Source of the DNA: Pseudomonadota bacterium
GTDB taxonomy: Bacteria > Pseudomonadota > Gammaproteobacteria > Steroidobacterales > Steroidobacteraceae
Assembly: GCA_963205255.1 (NCBI GenBank)
Contig: CAUJIK010000045.1
Location: forward strand, 1-42,876
Direction: 5' to 3'
Length of the DNA: 42,876 nt
The notes below the pieces were generated by a model. The model searched no databases, was not told where the DNA came from, and saw only the letters and a list, made by a program, of their open reading frames with translations. Positions within the stretch are counted from its first letter, which is position 1; the number at the start of each line of letters is the position of its first letter. Positions 8,580 to 17,845 of this stretch are shown in pieces. Position numbers and translations under genes: made by a program.

Positions 8580-10414
8580 GCCAGTCTCTCCCGGCGTGGG
8601 GCTACGGCCAGGGCATGAACCTGCCTCGTGATCGTCTCGGCGATGTAGCGCGCGGTGATGGGTGTGCCGTCGTAATGCAGGACCCGGATCAGCCGCGCGG
8701 GATCGATGTCCAGTTCATTGACCAGCAGCGTGCGCATCTGCGCATCGCGATTCTGTTCGACCACGAACACCTCGTCGTGCGCCAGGATGAACTCCTGCAC
8801 GCTCTGCGGGAATGGAAATGCCTTGAGTCGCATCGCGTCCAGGTGGATGTGGGCCTCGGCGAGCGACACCAGGGCTTCTTCCATCGCCGGAGTGGTGCTG
8901 CCGAAGTAGAGCACGCCAAGGCGCGTCTTTTTCGCGGCCGGTCGCACTTGCGGCTGCGGCACCAGCGTGGCGGCGGTGGCGAATTTCTTCAGCAGGCGAT
9001 GCACGTTGTAGAGATAGTCCGGGCCCGCCTCGGAGTAGATCGCGTATGGATTGCGCGAGGTGCCGCGGGTGAAATAAGCGCCTTTGTCCCGGTGCGTTGC
9101 CGGCAGCGTGCGCCATGGAATGCCGTCGCCGTCTACATCCTTGTAGCGGCCGAAATCCCGGCCCGCTTCGAGTTCCTCGGCGCTCATCACCTTGCCGCGG
9201 TCGTAGCGGCGGTCGGCGTCCCAGGTGAAGGGTTCGCACAGGCGCTGGTTCATGCCGATATCGAGATCCGTCATCAGGAAGATGGGCGTCTGCAGCCGCT
9301 CGGCGAGGTCCAGCGCGGCGGCACTGAACTCGAAGCATTCGTGCGGATCCTTGGGCAGCAGCATCGGGTGCTTGGTGTCTCCGTGGCTTGCATAGGCGCT
9401 GCTCAGCAGATCCGCCTGCTGGGTGCGCGTCGGCATGCCGGTGGAGGGGCCGCCACGCTGCACGTCGATGATGACGAAGGGGATCTCCGCGAAATAGGCG
9501 AGCCCCAGGAACTCGGTCATCAGCGAGACGCCGGGACCGGAAGTCGCCGTGAAGGCGCGCGCCCCGTTCCAGCCTGCGCCGGTGATCATGCCTACCGAGG
9601 CAATCTCGTCTTCCGCCTGCACGATGGCATAGCGCGCCGCGCCGGTCTCGGGGTCGTGGCGAAGTTTCTTGCAGTAGCTGGCGAAGGCTTCCACCACACT
9701 GGTGGAAGGGGTGATCGGATACCAGGCGCAGACCGTGGCGCCGCCATAGACACAACCCAGGCCGGTGGCCGTGTTGCCGTCGACGAAGATGCGCCGGCCC
9801 ACCGCATCGGCGCGCTTGACGCGCAGGCCGATGGGCGGGGAGAGGTTGTCCTTCGCGTAGCTGAATCCGGACTGCAGGGCGCGCAGGTTCGATTCCAGCA
9901 GCCGCTCCTTGCCGCGATACTGCTCGCCCAGCAGCTTCTCGATGACGGCCTGCTCGACCTCCAGCAGCGCAGTGAGTGCTCCCAGCACCATGATGTTCTT
10001 GAACAGCGTGCGCTGGCGGGGGTCGTCATAGGTGGCATTGCAGATGGCGGTGACCGGCATGCCGATGACATTGATGTCGTCGCGAAAGGCGCTGGGCGGC
10101 AGGGGGCGGGTGCTGTCATAGAACAGATAGCCGCCGGTTTCGATCTCCTTGAGATCGGTGTTCCAGGTCTGCGGATTCATCGCGACCATCATGTCGACGC
10201 CGCCGCGGCGTCCGAGCCAGCCCTGCTCGTTCACCCGGACCTCGTACCAGGTCGGCAGGCCCTGGATGTTGCTGGGGAAGATGTTGCGCGGGCTCACCGG
10301 TATGCCCATGCGCAGGATGGCCTTGGCGAACATTTCGTTGGCCGACGCCGAGCCCGAGCCGTTGACGTTGGCGAACTTGATGACGAAATCGTTGACGGAT
10401 TCGATGCGGTTCAT
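8576..10414 (-). CDS. 2-oxoacid:acceptor oxidoreductase, fused gamma-alpha subunit
   Basis: A 612-residue protein. An N-terminal gamma domain (about 1-190; FANVNGSGSASAN and the RRGGVDMMVAMNP stretch) is joined to the pyrimidine-binding alpha domain (about 205-600; ITPSTSVVEAF, SGPGVSLMTEFLG and RGGPSTGMPT). This gamma-alpha fusion is usual for two-subunit 2-oxoglutarate oxidoreductases. I chose the ATG at 10414 because it overlaps the upstream stop (ATGA) and begins the recognisable domain; the longer frame upstream only shadows the flavoprotein gene. It is the second gene of a three-gene operon with 4-bp overlaps at both ends. Confidence 0.9.
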   Translation of the reverse strand: MNRIESVNDFVIKFANVNGSGSASANEMFAKAILRMGIPVSPRNIFPSNIQGLPTWYEVRVNEQGWLGRRGGVDMMVAMNPQTWNTDLKEIETGGYLFYDSTRPLPPSAFRDDINVIGMPVTAICNATYDDPRQRTLFKNIMVLGALTALLEVEQAVIEKLLGEQYRGKERLLESNLRALQSGFSYAKDNLSPPIGLRVKRADAVGRRIFVDGNTATGLGCVYGGATVCAWYPITPSTSVVEAFASYCKKLRHDPETGAARYAIVQAEDEIASVGMITGAGWNGARAFTATSGPGVSLMTEFLGLAYFAEIPFVIIDVQRGGPSTGMPTRTQQADLLSSAYASHGDTKHPMLLPKDPHECFEFSAAALDLAERLQTPIFLMTDLDIGMNQRLCEPFTWDADRRYDRGKVMSAEELEAGRDFGRYKDVDGDGIPWRTLPATHRDKGAYFTRGTSRNPYAIYSEAGPDYLYNVHRLLKKFATAATLVPQPQVRPAAKKTRLGVLYFGSTTPAMEEALVSLAEAHIHLDAMRLKAFPFPQSVQEFILAHDEVFVVEQNRDAQMRTLLVNELDIDPARLIRVLHYDGTPITARYIAETITRQVHALAVAPRRERLA

Positions 10415-12234
10415 GCCAGGGCTCCCTGCTTGCGGTCGCGGCAGGTGGGCCCCGCCTTGGCCGTGACCAGCAGGAATTTCTGCATGTCCCACGCGCCGGT
10501 CGGGCAGCGCTCGGCGCACAGCCCGCAGTGCAGGCAGACATCCTCGTCCTTGATCATCACGCGCGCGGTCTTCAGTGGTCCGCCCACGAGCAGCGCCTGT
10601 TCCTGATTGGGGGAGGGCGCGTTCAGCCGGCCGCGCAGATCCTCTTCTTCCCCGTCCTCGGTGAAAGTGATGCAGTCCGTCGGGCAGATGTCGACGCAGG
10701 AGTCGCACTCGATGCACAGCTTCGGGTTGAAGACCGTCTGTACGTCGCAGTTCAGGCAGCGCTGTGCTTCCTGGAAGGCGGCTTTGAGGTCGAAGCCCAG
10801 TTCCACCTCCACCTTGATGCTCGCGAGCGCCGCCTCGGCCTTGGCCCAGGGAACCTTGTGGCGCGCATCGTTGGAAGGGGCGTTGTCGTAGCTCCACTCG
10901 TGGATGCCCATCTTCTGGGAGGCGAGGTTCACATGCGCAGGCGGCCGCTGCGTCACATCCTCGCCATGCAGGAAACGGTCGATGGAGACGGCCGCCTCGT
11001 GGCCGTGCGCCACGGCCGTGATGATGTTCTTGGGTCCGAACGCGGCGTCGCCGCCGAAGAATACCCGGGGTATGGTGGTCTGCAGCGTGCGCGCGTCGAG
11101 TTCAGGCAGGCCCCATTTGTCGAAGGCGATGCCGGCATCGGGCTCGATCCACGGAAAGGCGTTCTCCTGCCCCACCGCGATCAGCACCTCGTCGCAATCG
11201 AAGATCGCGTCGGGCTCGCCGGTGGGCACCAGGCTGCGCCGGCCCTTGTCGTCGTACACGGCGCGCACGATCTGGAAGCTCATGCCGACGAGCCGGCCAT
11301 TATCGTGCAGGAAAGCCCTGGGCACGTGGTAGTTGATGATGGGGATGCCTTCGTGCTGGGCGTCCTCCTTTTCCCACGGCGAGGCCTTCATCTCTTCGAA
11401 ACCCGAACGCACGATGACCTTCACGTCGTCGGCGCCAAGGCGCCGCGCGCTGCGGCAGCAGTCCATGGCCGTGTTGCCGCCGCCCAGCACGATGACCCGC
11501 TTCTTCACGCTCGTGACATGACCGAAGGAAACCGACGCCAGCCAGTCGATCCCGATGTGGATGTCGGCGGCGGCCTCCTGTCGGCCTTCGAGCACAAGGT
11601 CGCGTCCGCGCGGCGCGCCGCTGCCGACGAAGACGGCATCCCAATCCTCGGCAAGCAGGGATTTCATCGAGTCGATGCGCGTTCCGGCACGAAAATCCAC
11701 GCCCAGGCCGATGATGAAACCGATCTCCTCGTCGATCACGGAATCGGGCAGCCGGAAGCGGGGGATCTGGGTGCGGATGAATCCGCCGGCCTTCTTCTCG
11801 CCGTCGAACACCGTCACCGCATAGCCCTGCAGCGCGAGGTCCCGCGCGACCGTCAGCGAGGCGGGTCCTGCGCCCACGCAAGCGACTCTCTTGCCGTTTG
11901 GCGCGGCAGGGCGGGGGATCATCGCCCGCAGTTCATCGCTTTTGTAGTCGGCCGTCACGCGTTTGAGACGGCAGATGGCCACGGGCTCGGGCTTGGCGAG
12001 ATTCTCTTCCTCGACGCGGCCGCGGCGACAGGCCGGCTCGCAGGGGCGGTCGCAGGTGCGGCCCAGCACTCCGGGGAAGACATTGCTCACCCAGTTGACC
12101 ATGTAGGCGTCGTCGAAGCGGCCCTGGGCGATCAGTCGGATGTATTCCGGCACGGGGGTGTGGGCAGGGCAGGCCCATTGGCAGTCGACTACCCGGTGGT
12201 AGTAATCGGGGTCGCTCACGTCAGTCGGACGCAC
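10411..12234 (-). CDS. GltD-like FAD/NAD(P) oxidoreductase with C-terminal double [4Fe-4S] ferredoxin domain
   Basis: A 607-residue electron-transfer subunit. The N-terminus carries GltD-type cluster cysteines (C18, C22, C61, C65, C69). The FAD site is GAGPAS near 121-126, and a second nucleotide site, VLGGGNTAMD, follows mid-protein. The last 110 residues form a bacterial ferredoxin-like module with CIECDSCVDICP and CLHCGLCAERCP, enough for two [4Fe-4S] clusters. As the first gene of the operon, it probably passes electrons between the 2-oxoacid oxidoreductase and NAD(P). That role is inferred from architecture and neighbours; the glutamate synthase small subunit is less likely because no gltB is present. 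The GTG start follows AAGGAG by 6 nt. Confidence 0.88.
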   Translation of the reverse strand: MRPTDVSDPDYYHRVVDCQWACPAHTPVPEYIRLIAQGRFDDAYMVNWVSNVFPGVLGRTCDRPCEPACRRGRVEEENLAKPEPVAICRLKRVTADYKSDELRAMIPRPAAPNGKRVACVGAGPASLTVARDLALQGYAVTVFDGEKKAGGFIRTQIPRFRLPDSVIDEEIGFIIGLGVDFRAGTRIDSMKSLLAEDWDAVFVGSGAPRGRDLVLEGRQEAAADIHIGIDWLASVSFGHVTSVKKRVIVLGGGNTAMDCCRSARRLGADDVKVIVRSGFEEMKASPWEKEDAQHEGIPIINYHVPRAFLHDNGRLVGMSFQIVRAVYDDKGRRSLVPTGEPDAIFDCDEVLIAVGQENAFPWIEPDAGIAFDKWGLPELDARTLQTTIPRVFFGGDAAFGPKNIITAVAHGHEAAVSIDRFLHGEDVTQRPPAHVNLASQKMGIHEWSYDNAPSNDARHKVPWAKAEAALASIKVEVELGFDLKAAFQEAQRCLNCDVQTVFNPKLCIECDSCVDICPTDCITFTEDGEEEDLRGRLNAPSPNQEQALLVGGPLKTARVMIKDEDVCLHCGLCAERCPTGAWDMQKFLLVTAKAGPTCRDRKQGALA

Positions 12235-12264
12235 ATGAGGCTCCTTGGGTGCCGCAACGCCGAT

Positions 12265-12294
12265 AGTCTAAGCGCACCGCTCCTGGCGCACCGC
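12265..12294 (-). promoter_or_regulatory. Candidate promoter with 9-bp direct repeat upstream of the oxidoreductase operon
   Basis: On the minus strand a TAGACT -10-like hexamer (12265-12270) lies about 30 bp before the GTG start. Immediately upstream are two identical 9-mers (plus strand GCGCACCGC at 12272-12280 and 12286-12294) separated by 5 bp, where a regulator could touch the -35 region. No good -35 hexamer is visible. Confidence 0.35.
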
Positions 12295-12401
12295 AAAATC
12301 AAAGGGAATGGGTGCATCTGACGCCGCGGATTTGCGACTCCTCGACTTGCCGCCGCCAGTCCCCTTACACTCGAAAGTCGGCCCGCCCGAGGGACATCGA
12401 A

Positions 12402-13535
12402 ATGTTCAGGAGCAATGTCACGACCTCCTTCCGTTCGGTCGTTGCTGCCTGCGGGCTTGCCGCAATGCCCCTGATGCTGCACGCGCAGCAGAACGACAGG
12501 TTCAACATCCAGCAAATTGCCCAGTTCGAAGTGCCGTGGGCGCTCGAATTCCTTCCCGATGGAGGCCTGCTGATCAGCGAAGCCGTTGGCCGGCTGAGGC
12601 TGCTCAGCGCCGGGGGCGTCCTCGGTGAAATCACCGGCGTGCCGGAAGTCAGCTTCGGCGGCCAGGGCGGCTTCGCCGATATCGCGCTGCACCCGGACTA
12701 TGCCAACAACCGCATGATCTATCTGAGTTACGCCGAGTCGGGGCGGGGTGGCACCAGTGGCGCGGTGGTCGTGCGCGCGCGGCTGGAGCTCGAGGGCACG
12801 GGCGGCGCGCTCGTCGATCTCGAGCCGATCTGGCGCCAGGTGCCGAAGGTCACCGGGCAGGGCCATTTTGGTCATCGCATCGCGTTTCGCGACGGGTACC
12901 TGTGGATCAGTTCCGGGGATCGCCAGAAGTTCGACCCGGCGCAGGACATGCACTCCAATCTCGGCAAGATCATCCGGCTCAACATGGATGGCTCCGCGCC
13001 GGGCGACAATCCGTTCGCTGCCGAGGGCGGCGTCACGGCGCAGATCTGGACGCTGGGGCACCGCAATCCGCTCGGCCTGGCATTCGATCCGCAGGGTCAG
13101 CTCTGGACCGTCGAGATGGGGCCGATGGGCGGAGACGAGCTCAACCTCGTCCGTCGCGGCGAGAACTACGGCTATCCTATCGTCTCCAACGGTGATCACT
13201 ACGACGGCAAGCCGATTCCCGATCACGGCACGCGGCCCGAGTTCGCGGAGCCTGCGGTCTGGTGGAGTCCGGTCATATCGCCTTCAGGCCTGATGTTCTA
13301 CAGCGGCAACGAGTTTCCCGAATGGCGGGGGAGTGCGCTCATTGGCGGACTGTCCTCGGAGGCGATCGTGCGCATCGAATTCGACGGCGAGAAGGCGCGC
13401 GAAGTGGAGCGCGTTGCCATGGGTCGGCGCATCCGCGCCATCGAGCAGGGTCCCGATGGCGCGCTGTGGGTGCTCGAGGACGGCCGCCCCAGCCGTGGCG
13501 GCAATGGCTGGTTGCTCAAGCTCACTCGCAAGTGA
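12402..13535 (+). CDS. PQQ-dependent sugar dehydrogenase (soluble aldose dehydrogenase family)
   Basis: A 377-residue exported beta-propeller enzyme expected to oxidise aldoses in the periplasm using pyrroloquinoline quinone. The signal peptide ends near MLHAQQ (residue 28). Family segments visible are PWALEFLPDG, GQGGFADIALHPDY, the GQGHFGHRI catalytic-His region, GHRNPLGLAFDP and GGDELN with ENYGYP. These resemble the YliI/Asd branch more than quinohaemoproteins. I chose the ATG at 12402 because it begins the signal peptide and follows GAGGGA; an upstream in-frame GTG would add 30 implausible residues. No PQQ biosynthesis genes are in the window. The PEBP gene follows 11 bp later and is probably co-transcribed. 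Confidence 0.87.
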   Translation: MFRSNVTTSFRSVVAACGLAAMPLMLHAQQNDRFNIQQIAQFEVPWALEFLPDGGLLISEAVGRLRLLSAGGVLGEITGVPEVSFGGQGGFADIALHPDYANNRMIYLSYAESGRGGTSGAVVVRARLELEGTGGALVDLEPIWRQVPKVTGQGHFGHRIAFRDGYLWISSGDRQKFDPAQDMHSNLGKIIRLNMDGSAPGDNPFAAEGGVTAQIWTLGHRNPLGLAFDPQGQLWTVEMGPMGGDELNLVRRGENYGYPIVSNGDHYDGKPIPDHGTRPEFAEPAVWWSPVISPSGLMFYSGNEFPEWRGSALIGGLSSEAIVRIEFDGEKAREVERVAMGRRIRAIEQGPDGALWVLEDGRPSRGGNGWLLKLTRK

Positions 13536-13546
13536 AGGAGACGGCA

Positions 13547-14146
13547 ATGCAAATGCTTGCTCGTGCGATGGCCGCGTTGGCAGTTCTAGCGGTGGCGCCC
13601 GGCTGGGCTCAAGCGCCGGCCGCCGCCACACCCGCACCGGGCATGGTGCTGACCGTTCAGGGGTTTGCGGATGGCGGCCACATTCCCGTGCGTTTCAGCC
13701 AGGCCGCTCCGGGGGCGGCGCCTGGCGAAGGCACCTCGCCAGCCATCAGCTGGACGAACGTTCCGTCGGGTACGCAGTCGTTGGTGCTGAACATGCGTGA
13801 CCTCGATGTGGCGCGAAATCGCACGACGGAAGACCAGGCTCACTGGGTGGTGTGGAATATCCCGGCGGGCGCCACGGGCATTCCGGAGGGCGTCCCGCGT
13901 GGTTCGCGACTGGCGGACGGGAGCTTTCAGATCAGCGCGACGGGCCCTGTTTACCGCGGCCCCGGCGCGCGCGCCGACGGGCCGCATCATCACTACATGT
14001 TCGAGCTCTACGCGCTGGACATCAGGCTCGATGTCACGCCCACGGAAGATGCATTCGAGACGCGCGCCAACATCATGCGCGCCATGCAGGGGCATGTGCT
14101 TGGCAAGGCGGTGTACGGCGGGCTGTTCAGGAGACCGGCGCAGTAA
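13547..14146 (+). CDS. YbhB/YbcL-type PEBP (Raf kinase inhibitor-like) exported protein
   Basis: A 199-residue protein with a signal peptide (about 1-22, ending GWAQA). The PEBP fold is indicated by SPAISWTNVPSGTQSLVL, then DLDVARN, HWVVWNIPAG and GPHHHYMFELYALD, which contribute to the small anion/phospholipid-head pocket. Bacterial members have no settled physiological role. The start follows AAGGAG at good spacing, 11 bp after the sugar dehydrogenase stop, so the two probably form an operon. A GC-rich hairpin follows the stop. Confidence 0.88.
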   Translation: MQMLARAMAALAVLAVAPGWAQAPAAATPAPGMVLTVQGFADGGHIPVRFSQAAPGAAPGEGTSPAISWTNVPSGTQSLVLNMRDLDVARNRTTEDQAHWVVWNIPAGATGIPEGVPRGSRLADGSFQISATGPVYRGPGARADGPHHHYMFELYALDIRLDVTPTEDAFETRANIMRAMQGHVLGKAVYGGLFRRPAQ

Positions 14147-14173
14147 GCCGGGTGCACAGGCACCCGGCCTTTC
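14147..14173 (+). terminator. Hairpin after the PEBP gene
   Basis: GCCGGGTG (14147-14154) pairs perfectly with CACCCGGC (14161-14168) around a 6-nt loop and is followed by CTTTCC. It sits directly after the TAA in a convergent gap. The T tract is weak, so it may be an inefficient intrinsic terminator. Confidence 0.5.
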
Positions 14174-14184
14174 CCGGCTGCTTC

Positions 14185-15012
14185 TCAGTTCGGCGCGAGG
14201 ATTACGCCGATCTCGCCTTTCTCGTTGACGGGATTGCGCTGATTCTCCAGGCAGACGTACTCGATGATCACATCATCGGCAGGCGCCCGGTGAAATTCCT
14301 TGATGACCACCCATGGCTGCGTGAACACCTTTTCATCGATCAGGGTGATTTCGTCCTTCAGCAGGTTGTCATTTTCCAGCCAGATCCGTTCTTTCACCGT
14401 GAGCGACGAACCCGAAAGGGGCAGGCCGGAAGATTCAAGGTTGATGCCATCGCGCAGGCCTACGGTCGTGACAACCAGTACGTCGCCCTCCCAGTGCCCG
14501 ACTGAAGTTCCGTTGTAGGAAATTTCCACATCCTCGGGAGCTGGCAGGGGGCGCCCATCGATATAGACCCGGCGGGTCTGTGCATTCCATTCCGCGAAGA
14601 TGTTCACCTGCTGACTGCTCATCATGATCTCCATGGGGTAGGTCATGGTCATGATGCGTGGCATGCCCTGGGGCAGGCAGGCCGCGGTGGGATCTCCGGT
14701 GGGGCGGCCCGCCGCGGCATTGGCCCTGTGCTCGTCCCATATCGCCTGGTATTCCGGGGTCAGGGGCGGCGCCTGCTTGATGCCCGGAGGCACGCCCTGC
14801 CGCCAGCCAATGCCTCCCTTGTTCAACCACATCCCCGTGAAATCCCGGCGTGACATGGGGACATAGAGTTTCGGAGTGAAGCCCTCGCCCGCCGCAGCGG
14901 CAGGCGTTGCGGCCTGGGCGGCAACCGCCTGTGGCGCGGACGCGCTCCACATGAAGACGACGGCGCCTGCTGCAAGGCCAGAGATCAGAGGGCGTAGTGA
15001 GCATTTAGCCAT
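14185..15012 (-). CDS. Exported protein of unknown function, paralogue of the 17846-18631 product
   Basis: A 275-residue protein with a signal peptide (about 1-35). From about residue 50 it shares a pattern with the product of 17846-18631: a DPTAACLPQGMPR segment, YPMEI, SYNGTSVGHWEGDVLVV, TVGLRDG, IDEKVFTQPWVV and YVCLENQRNPV. I do not recognise a named domain with known activity. Proteins of this kind are often encoded beside TonB receptors, which fits here: the receptor gene lies 26 bp upstream on the same strand. I chose the ATG at 15012 because AAAGGA precedes it and it begins the signal peptide; a longer start would add 13 residues. Confidence 0.7.
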   Translation of the reverse strand: MAKCSLRPLISGLAAGAVVFMWSASAPQAVAAQAATPAAAAGEGFTPKLYVPMSRRDFTGMWLNKGGIGWRQGVPPGIKQAPPLTPEYQAIWDEHRANAAAGRPTGDPTAACLPQGMPRIMTMTYPMEIMMSSQQVNIFAEWNAQTRRVYIDGRPLPAPEDVEISYNGTSVGHWEGDVLVVTTVGLRDGINLESSGLPLSGSSLTVKERIWLENDNLLKDEITLIDEKVFTQPWVVIKEFHRAPADDVIIEYVCLENQRNPVNEKGEIGVILAPN

Positions 15013-15038
15013 GACTGTGATTTCCTTTTGTGCCTGTC

Positions 15039-17753
15039 TCAGCGCCGCCACGTGATCGTGGCCCCGATTTCCCGCGGGCGGACGGCTGTCTCAGATACCA
15101 CCACCGAGCCCGGCGTATTGCCGACGCCCGTAACAGTGGACTCGTTCGTCAGGTTATTTGACCACACCGCCGCTTCGATGTTGTTCTGGAAGCGCATGCC
15201 GATGCGCGCGTTCAGGTTCTTCGACGACGGCCCCTCATACGCAAGCGGCTGATAGGTGACGGTCCCCGGGCCGGTGGTCCGGAAATACTTGCCGGCATAC
15301 TGGTAGTCGGCGCGTACGTAACTGCCCTGTCCGAAAAGGGTGAACCCATATTGCGCGGATGCTCCGATCTGCAGCTTGGGAACACCCAGCGTGTCTCCGT
15401 CCCGGACCACGAGCTGCTGGGGTGCGCCCGGAGGAGTGTTGAGGTAGACATTCTCGGTGTAGGTTGCATGCGTATAGGCGACCGAGCCTTGCAGCATGAA
15501 GGGGCCGAGGTTGCCGGTGATCTGGGTATCAAAGCCCTTGCTGGCTGCCGCGCCGGCATTGTCGACGTAGGCATGGCCGCACTCGGTGAGGCGCTGCCCG
15601 ATCTGCGGGTTCATCCATTTGATGTAGAAGACCGAAGAGTTGATCTGGAACGCGCCCAGCCGGTTCTTCGAGCCCACTTCGTAGCTCGCCACCTTGTCGG
15701 ACTTGAAGGCCAGTGGCGTCTCCGTGATGCCCAGCGCAGCCAGAGCCCGTGCGCAATTGGTCGGGGGTGCGGGCTGGTTCACGCCGCCCGCGCGATAGCC
15801 CGTGCTGTAGGTGGCATAGAGCAGGTCGCCTGGTGTTGCCTGCCAGGACACACCAAGTTTGGGCGATATCGGCGTCTCATCCTGTTCGCCCTGCACGATG
15901 TTGTACCAGGGGTCGCCGGGCTGGTTGGCGAAGGGGTGCCCCTCGTCAGGTGAAGTGATGCGAACCGGCGGCCGTGGCGTGCCCTGGAAAGTTCCGAAAT
16001 CCGGATTGGCGAACACCGATGCTCCGGTGAATTGCAGGTAATTGACCTTCACCTTCGAATAGCGCAGGCCTGCCGTCGCCTTCAGGTTGTCGGTCATGGC
16101 ATACGTCAACTCACCAAACAGGGCCTGCTCTTTCTCCTTGGTGATCTGGTCGCGGTAGGCGTGGCTGCCCTGTTCGCCGATCGCCAATGGTGTGGCGGTT
16201 CCGTCCACCGAGAAATTCGTGGTTCCCATGAACCACTCCACACCCACGCCGCGCAGGAACATCGAGCCCGGCTGTTCATTGCCCGGTTCGTTGAGGGTCT
16301 GCTTGTAGGAAGAATCCGCCAGGAATGCGCCGGCTATCCAGGAGACGCGCCCGGCGTCCGGAGAAAACTGGAAGCGGAGCTCCTGGGTAATTCCCCGTCT
16401 CGCGAAGGAGTAGTGCAATTCGCTGTAGCGTTGCGGGAAGCCGGGAATGAAGAGGGCTGTTCTGCCGACGCCGTTGACCACCGGCACACGGCAGATCCCG
16501 TCATCGGTCACCGACGAAGTGTTGCCGCAGGTTCCCGCGACAGAGTCCGCAACCACGAACTGGGCATTGGTGGACGCGGGATAGACCTGCAGGCGGTGCC
16601 CGAGCGCGGTGCCGCCGGTGTTGCCGACCGCAATATCATCCACGTACGAGGTGATGGACTTCAGTGCGAGGTTGCTCGAGAGGTCCCAGTCAACCGTCAA
16701 TGAAGGAATCGTCGATTCCTGGCGGCGCGGAGAGCCGGCATAGCGGGCCTCAGTGGTTGTCGCGTAGAAGCCCTGATAGGACTTGAATTTGCCGAACTGG
16801 TTGTAGGGTCCGAACGTGCCGCCCGTGAATACCGTGTCGGGGAAATCGTACTGGACGCCGCTGGGGGTGGTGCCGCGGTTGGTGAACACACCGGAATTGA
16901 TCGTGAACTCGGGGATGTTGCGGTAGTAGGTATCGACGTTGTTCAGTCTTTCACGCGAATAGTAGATTGCCGGCGTGATGGCGATGGTGTCGGTGGCCTG
17001 CACCAACGCGCTCAGGCGGCCGGCAAAGCCCGTCTTCCAGTTCGTGTCCGTGGCGAACTGCTCGCCCGTGTAGAGCGATACGTGATCCAGGTAGCCGCCC
17101 TGGCGCCGCGAGAACAGGCTCGCACGCACGCCGATCCGGTTCTCGACCAGCGGGCCGCCGACCGCAAAACCCAGCTCATGACCCGGCGAACCGCCATCGA
17201 GCAGCGAAGTCTCCGCCTTGACCGACATGGAGGTTTCCGTGAGGCTGGGCGTCGGTGTGATGAAGCGGATCGCGCCGCCTTGCGCCGAGCCGCCATAAAG
17301 CGTGCCCTGCGGACCACGCAGCACTTCCACGCGCGCCAGGTCATAGAGCAGGGGGAACGGCGAGCCATTTCCGGTGACCGCGCCATTGGTGTCGCGCTTC
17401 TGGATGGGTATGTCGTCGAGATAGACGCCGGTGGTCGGCGATCCCAGGCTGGAGGTGAGGCCGCGAATCGAGACGCTGCTGTTGTTCTCACCGTACTTGC
17501 GGAAATTGAGTGACGGCACCTGGCGCGCCAGGTCGCCCACGTCCTTGATGCCCTGCTTCTCGATGTCTTCGGTCGTCACTGCCGCCATGGAGATGGCGAC
17601 GCGGTTGATGGCCACGGCTTCTCGTGTCGCCGTAACGATCACCTCTTCGAGGCTGTCCGCCGCACTCTGGGCCCAGACCGCCCCGTTGAGCAACACGGCC
17701 GAAACCGCCGAAGCTACGGTAATCCCCGCCTTACCAATTCCTGGCTTGCGCAT
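15039..17753 (-). CDS. TonB-dependent outer-membrane receptor
   Basis: A 904-residue receptor with a signal peptide (about 1-29) followed by a TonB-box-like EEVIVTATR. The plug domain (about 45-165) includes DLARQVPSLNF, VSIRGL, VYLDDIPI and VEVLRGPQGTLYGGSAQGGAIRF. The remaining residues form the beta barrel with long loops, and a YATYSTGYRAGGVN strand lies late in the barrel. It should import a large or scarce substrate using TonB energy. The C-terminus ends TITWRR rather than with an aromatic residue, which is unusual but not disabling. It lies between two related exported proteins and is probably transcribed with both. GGAG lies 7 nt before the ATG. Confidence 0.92.
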   Translation of the reverse strand: MRKPGIGKAGITVASAVSAVLLNGAVWAQSAADSLEEVIVTATREAVAINRVAISMAAVTTEDIEKQGIKDVGDLARQVPSLNFRKYGENNSSVSIRGLTSSLGSPTTGVYLDDIPIQKRDTNGAVTGNGSPFPLLYDLARVEVLRGPQGTLYGGSAQGGAIRFITPTPSLTETSMSVKAETSLLDGGSPGHELGFAVGGPLVENRIGVRASLFSRRQGGYLDHVSLYTGEQFATDTNWKTGFAGRLSALVQATDTIAITPAIYYSRERLNNVDTYYRNIPEFTINSGVFTNRGTTPSGVQYDFPDTVFTGGTFGPYNQFGKFKSYQGFYATTTEARYAGSPRRQESTIPSLTVDWDLSSNLALKSITSYVDDIAVGNTGGTALGHRLQVYPASTNAQFVVADSVAGTCGNTSSVTDDGICRVPVVNGVGRTALFIPGFPQRYSELHYSFARRGITQELRFQFSPDAGRVSWIAGAFLADSSYKQTLNEPGNEQPGSMFLRGVGVEWFMGTTNFSVDGTATPLAIGEQGSHAYRDQITKEKEQALFGELTYAMTDNLKATAGLRYSKVKVNYLQFTGASVFANPDFGTFQGTPRPPVRITSPDEGHPFANQPGDPWYNIVQGEQDETPISPKLGVSWQATPGDLLYATYSTGYRAGGVNQPAPPTNCARALAALGITETPLAFKSDKVASYEVGSKNRLGAFQINSSVFYIKWMNPQIGQRLTECGHAYVDNAGAAASKGFDTQITGNLGPFMLQGSVAYTHATYTENVYLNTPPGAPQQLVVRDGDTLGVPKLQIGASAQYGFTLFGQGSYVRADYQYAGKYFRTTGPGTVTYQPLAYEGPSSKNLNARIGMRFQNNIEAAVWSNNLTNESTVTGVGNTPGSVVVSETAVRPREIGATITWRR

Positions 17754-17845
17754 CTTCCATCTCCCACGGTTTTTTATAGTGCGTTTCTTGCTACACCGAA
17801 CAATCCCTCGGAATCCGTTGAACAGGCCGTGACCCGCATCAGCCT

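Noticed and set aside
8543-10606. A 687-codon plus-strand frame opposite the oxidoreductase genes
   Set aside because: The opposite strand carries complete motifs of the alpha and beta subunits; this frame is composition-driven.
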